25,226 nucleotides of DNA from CAZRIP01 sp964600165 (GTDB lineage: Bacteria; Elusimicrobiota; Elusimicrobia; UBA1565; UBA9628). The stretch is from contig CAZRIP010000052.1 of the NCBI GenBank assembly GCA_964600165.1, forward strand, positions 1-25,226, written 5' to 3'. The notes beneath the pieces were generated by a model. It did not search any database. It worked only from the letters and a program-made list of their open reading frames with translations, and was not told the origin of the DNA. The position numbers and the translations under genes were made by a program. Shown one piece after another: positions 23,881 through 25,226 of the stretch; positions within the stretch are counted from its first letter, which is position 1; each line of letters starts with the position of its first letter.

Positions 23881-25226
23881 CTTATCTGGGACCGCAGCTC
23901 GCGTTGGCGACCGGCGTGCTCCTTCTGCTGTTCTCGGGCTTCGCGCGCGGCCTGGCCGCCGGGACGCGCCGTCTGCTGGCGCTGGCCGTCGTCGTCCTCG
24001 CGCTCGCGCGCACCGCGCTGTCGGCGCCCGGGGCCGGCGACGGGCTGCTCGTGCGCCTCGACGGGATCGGCCTCTCCTGGCTTTTCGTCGCGCTCCTCGG
24101 CGCGCTGCCTTTCGCGCTCTGCGCCGGCGCCGACGACGAGGTGCCGTGGGCGCTGTTCTTGGCGAGCGCTCTGGGATTTTCGCTCTTGTCGTGCGCGGCG
24201 AGCTTTCTCATGCTCTTCATCGGCCTCGAGATGATGTCCCTGCCCGTTTATTTGCTCGTCGCGCGGAGCGGCGGCCACCGCGACGATCCCGAAGTCGCCG
24301 CCAACGAGGCGGCGGTCAAATACTTCTTCGCCGGAGGCACCGCGGGCGCCCTCTTCTTGCTCGGCCTGGCGCTGTTTTACGCGGACACGCACAGCTTCGC
24401 CCTTTCCGCGCCGAAGGGACCGCTGTCCCAGGCCGGCCTGACGCTGATGGGCGCGGCCGCTCTGTTCAAGGTGGGGGCCGTGCCGCTGCACTTCTGGCTG
24501 CCCGACGCTTACGAGGCGTCCTCTCCCGAGCTCGCGGGCTTTCTCTCCACCTCGATCAAGGCGTCGGGCCTGCTGCTCTTGATGCGCGTCGTCTCGCTCG
24601 CTCCGGGAGGGGCCTTCGCCCGCGCGATCCCGGCCATCGCCGCGCTGACGATGCTCTACGGCGCGTTCCTCGCCTGGCGCCAGCAGCGCCTGCAGCGCCT
24701 CTTGGCTTACTCGTCGATCGCGCACGCGGGCTACCTGCTCCTCGGCGTCGGCGCGTGGGCGGCGCAGGGAGCCAAGCCCGCCGGCGCCGCCGCCGTCCTC
24801 TACTACGTCGGAGCCTACGCGTTCATGAGCAACGGGGCCTTCGTGTTTCTGAAAGTCGCGGGTCTCGAGACGCGCGCGGACTTGCACGGCTACGCGTCGC
24901 GGGAGCCGGCGCTCGCCGCGCTTTTTGCCGCGCTGCTCTTGTCTCTCGCCGGAATCCCGCCGACGGCGGGCTTCCTCGCTAAACTGCTGATCTTCTGGGA
25001 GGCCATCAAGGCCGGCCTTTACGGTCCCGTGGCGTGCGCGGGCTTGGCCGCTCTCGCGTCCCTCGGCTATTATCTCGCGCTCTTGCGCGGGATGTATCTG
25101 GAGGACGCCCAGGCGGTCCCTAAGAGCCTCGCGCCGCTGCGCGAGCGCTTGACGCCCGCGGCCTGCGCCGCTCCCGCCGCCGTGCTGGGCCTTTTGCCGT
25201 GGCTCGTCGCCGGGCTCGCGGGGGTG
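23877..25226 (+). CDS. nuoN: NADH-quinone oxidoreductase subunit N, 3' end beyond the window
   Basis: The frame opens at GTG 23877, overlapping the nuoM stop (GTGA), and stays open for 450 codons to the right edge. Diagnostic segments are FIGLEMMSLPVYLLVA with the channel glutamate, NEAAVKYFFAGGTAGALFLLGLALFY, FKVGAVPLHFWLPDAYEASS with the channel lysine, STSIKASGLLLL and LQRLLAYSSIAHAGYLL. NuoN proteins usually have 450-500 residues, so only a short C-terminal part is missing. It is the proximal antiporter-like proton pump of the membrane arm. Confidence 0.93.
   Translation, partial: MTYLGPQLALATGVLLLLFSGFARGLAAGTRRLLALAVVVLALARTALSAPGAGDGLLVRLDGIGLSWLFVALLGALPFALCAGADDEVPWALFLASALGFSLLSCAASFLMLFIGLEMMSLPVYLLVARSGGHRDDPEVAANEAAVKYFFAGGTAGALFLLGLALFYADTHSFALSAPKGPLSQAGLTLMGAAALFKVGAVPLHFWLPDAYEASSPELAGFLSTSIKASGLLLLMRVVSLAPGGAFARAIPAIAALTMLYGAFLAWRQQRLQRLLAYSSIAHAGYLLLGVGAWAAQGAKPAGAAAVLYYVGAYAFMSNGAFVFLKVAGLETRADLHGYASREPALAALFAALLLSLAGIPPTAGFLAKLLIFWEAIKAGLYGPVACAGLAALASLGYYLALLRGMYLEDAQAVPKSLAPLRERLTPAACAAPAAVLGLLPWLVAGLAGV

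Overview
The window is about 25 kb of very GC-rich bacterial DNA, densely packed with genes and with no rRNA, tRNA, CRISPR, transposase or phage genes that I can see. A complex I block (nuoJKLMN), a TRAP-type solute-binding protein, many secreted or membrane proteins with TPR repeats and a fused spermidine-synthase-like membrane protein point to a free-living Gram-negative-type bacterium. I lean weakly towards a GC-rich environmental lineage such as Elusimicrobiota, but nothing here is phylogenetically decisive.

Layout: (1) 1-9812 is read leftward. It holds a left-truncated giant protein (1-4231), a secreted 930-residue TPR protein (4321-7113), a TRAP-type solute-binding protein (7110-8177) and a GT-C-like membrane glycosyltransferase (8250-9812). 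(2) 9910-11916 is read rightward: a small single-pass membrane protein and an SGNH hydrolase carrying an internal TPR region. (3) 11924-14961 is read leftward: a polytopic membrane protein and a response-regulator/metallo-beta-lactamase fusion. (4) 15032-25226 is read rightward: a fused membrane/spermidine-synthase-like protein, two overlapping membrane-protein genes (the second YbhN/LPG-synthase-like), then nuoJ, nuoK, nuoL, nuoM and nuoN. The last runs off the right edge, and successive nuo genes share start and stop bases.

The most striking item is the truncated protein at the left edge. It starts with a signal peptide, carries a recognisable Fe(II)/2-oxoglutarate dioxygenase domain of the IDO/BsmA type (the Pfam 2OG-Fe_dioxy family) with an intact HxD...H triad, then a hydrophobic segment, then a complete two-ring Clp/Hsp100-type AAA+ unfoldase. 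I know of no described system with this domain combination.

A second theme is transcription. Three genes have a TTGAC-type -35 box, exactly 17 bases, a -10 box, and then exactly 6 bases before the start codon, which predicts leaderless mRNAs. Three others have a -10 box 9 bases before ATG. By contrast the TRAP-type gene has a normal promoter, a leader and a GGAGG ribosome binding site. The TRAP-type binding protein and the TPR protein overlap by a TTGA start/stop and lack any DctQ/DctM permease in the window, which resembles the TPR-associated TRAP systems described in Treponema. No gene-free stretch exceeds 100 bases.
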